Positions 63,421-64,000 of a stretch of DNA of 64,000 bases are shown piece after piece. The notes under the pieces are model-generated. The model saw only the letters and a program-made list of their open reading frames with translations. It was not told the DNA's origin and ran no database searches. Each line of letters starts with the position of its first letter. The first letter of the stretch is position 1. The position numbers were made by a program, and so were the translations under genes. The DNA comes from Odiellus spinosus (Eukaryota; Arthropoda; Arachnida; Opiliones; Phalangiidae), in assembly GCA_963920705.1 (NCBI GenBank), contig OY987238.1, forward strand, positions 744,001 to 808,000, written 5' to 3'.

Positions 63421-64000
63421 AGATTCACAAATTTTCCAAGTATAGATTCACAAATTTCCCAAGTAGAGATTCACAAATTTTTCAAGTATAGACTCACAAA
63501 TTTCCCAAGTATAGATTCACAAATTTTCAAAGTATAGATTCACAAATTTCCCAAGTATAGATTCACAAATTTCCCAAGTATAGATTCACAAATTTTCAAA
63601 GTTTAGATTCACAAATTTTCCAAGTATAGATTCACAAATTTTCCAAGTATAGATTCACAAATTTCCCAAGTATAGATTCACAAATTTCCCAAGTATAGAT
63701 CCACCAATTATCCAAGAATAGATTCACAAATTTTCCAAGTATAGATTCACAAATTTTCCAAGTATAGATTCACAAATTTCCCAAGTATAGATCCACCAAT
63801 TTCCCAAATATATCCACCAATTTCCCAAGTATAGATTCACATATTTGCCAAGTATAGATTCACATATTTCCCAAGTATAGATTCACAAATTTTCCAAGTA
63901 TAGATCCACCAATTTCCCAAATATATCCACCAATTTCCCAAGTATAGATTCACATATTTCTTAAGTATAGATTCACAAATTTCCCAAGTATAGATTCACA
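63421..64000 (+). repeat. 580-bp segment, copy 2, cut by the window end
   Basis: Second copy of 60,690-61,269; the array clearly continues past the last base. It includes two unfilled AAATATATCCACC sites near 63,805 and 63,920. Confidence 0.85.

Larger units (their letters stand above)
1..64000 (+). repeat. 23-bp tandem satellite array filling the window
   Basis: Every line of the window reads as the same 23-bp unit: AGTATAGATTCAC then AAATTTCCCA on the + strand. The commonest variant changes the C-run to TTTTCC. Others are TTTCCGA, TTTGCAA, TTTCACA, GATCCAC, GATTGAC, GTAGAG, GCATAG, AAATATAG and ATTATCC. Composition of the consensus is 9 A, 7 T, 5 C, 2 G. Units sit in one orientation except at 26,317-26,867, and 66-81 bp inserts interrupt them fifteen times. 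Long uninterrupted satellite with higher-order structure is known from eukaryotic centromeres and heterochromatin; that location here is an inference. No gene was found anywhere in it. Confidence 0.98.

Noticed and set aside
1..64000. CRISPR array (short direct repeats)
   Set aside because: Repeats are contiguous with no unique spacers of regular length, no cas genes, and the array is far too long. Variation is by point changes in the repeat itself.
1..64000. Telomeric repeat or known centromere-protein box
   Set aside because: No TTAGGG/TTTAGGG/TTAGG-type runs are present, and no sequence resembling the CENP-B box (TTCG...CGGG) is seen; CCGAAG is the only regular CpG context.
1..64000. Heat-shock or STAT-like sites from TTCCGAA
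   Set aside because: TTC and GAA are separated by one base, or overlap, in TTCCGAA. This does not fit the two-base (HSF) or three-base (STAT) spacing, so no regulatory call is made.
1..64000. tRNA, rRNA or other structured RNA genes
   Set aside because: Low complexity and the 23-bp period explain all local complementarity; no conserved RNA-gene motifs were seen.

Overview
The whole window is satellite DNA. From base 1 to base 64,000 a 23-bp unit repeats head to tail, about 2,750 times. Its + strand consensus is AGTATAGATTCAC (unit positions 1-13) followed by AAATTTCCCA (14-23). I see no protein-coding gene, RNA gene, recognisable transposon or CRISPR array. A megasatellite with nested higher-order repeats (HORs), about 30% GC and very little CpG is a eukaryotic feature, typical of centromeric, pericentromeric or heterochromatic blocks. 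The species cannot be named from this sequence.

Layout. (1) 1-13,868: the most regular part. Units form HOR blocks of typically 49 units (1,127 bp). Six blocks form a super-repeat of about 7.0 kb that is present twice (1-6,992 and 6,993-13,868). (2) 13,869-44,359: the 'insert territory'. Fifteen copies of a 66-81 bp non-satellite sequence are carried at a fixed place within an HOR. This part holds a 4,172-bp tandem duplication, a single 551-bp inverted block at 26,317-26,867, a 1,356-bp duplication, and a 1,080-bp duplication whose copies differ at one base that I found. (3) 44,360-54,040: insert-free HORs, including a 3,220-bp duplication whose copies match in every line I compared. (4) 54,041-64,000: a more heterogeneous mosaic with many units of 21, 22, 24 or 25 bp. 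It contains sites that look like the empty (pre-insertion) form of the insert locus, and several segmental copies at offsets of 799, 2,564, 2,731 and about 8,150 bp.

How it works together. Almost all length differences between HOR copies are whole numbers of 23-bp units, and rare variants recur at fixed block offsets. This is the signature of unequal exchange or amplification of multi-unit blocks. The insert appears to have entered once and then been copied along with its HOR. Because 23 is not a multiple of 3, every frame on the + strand meets TAG, and every frame on the - strand meets TGA, once per 69 bp of consensus. The few longer open frames exist only where variant units remove the TGA.
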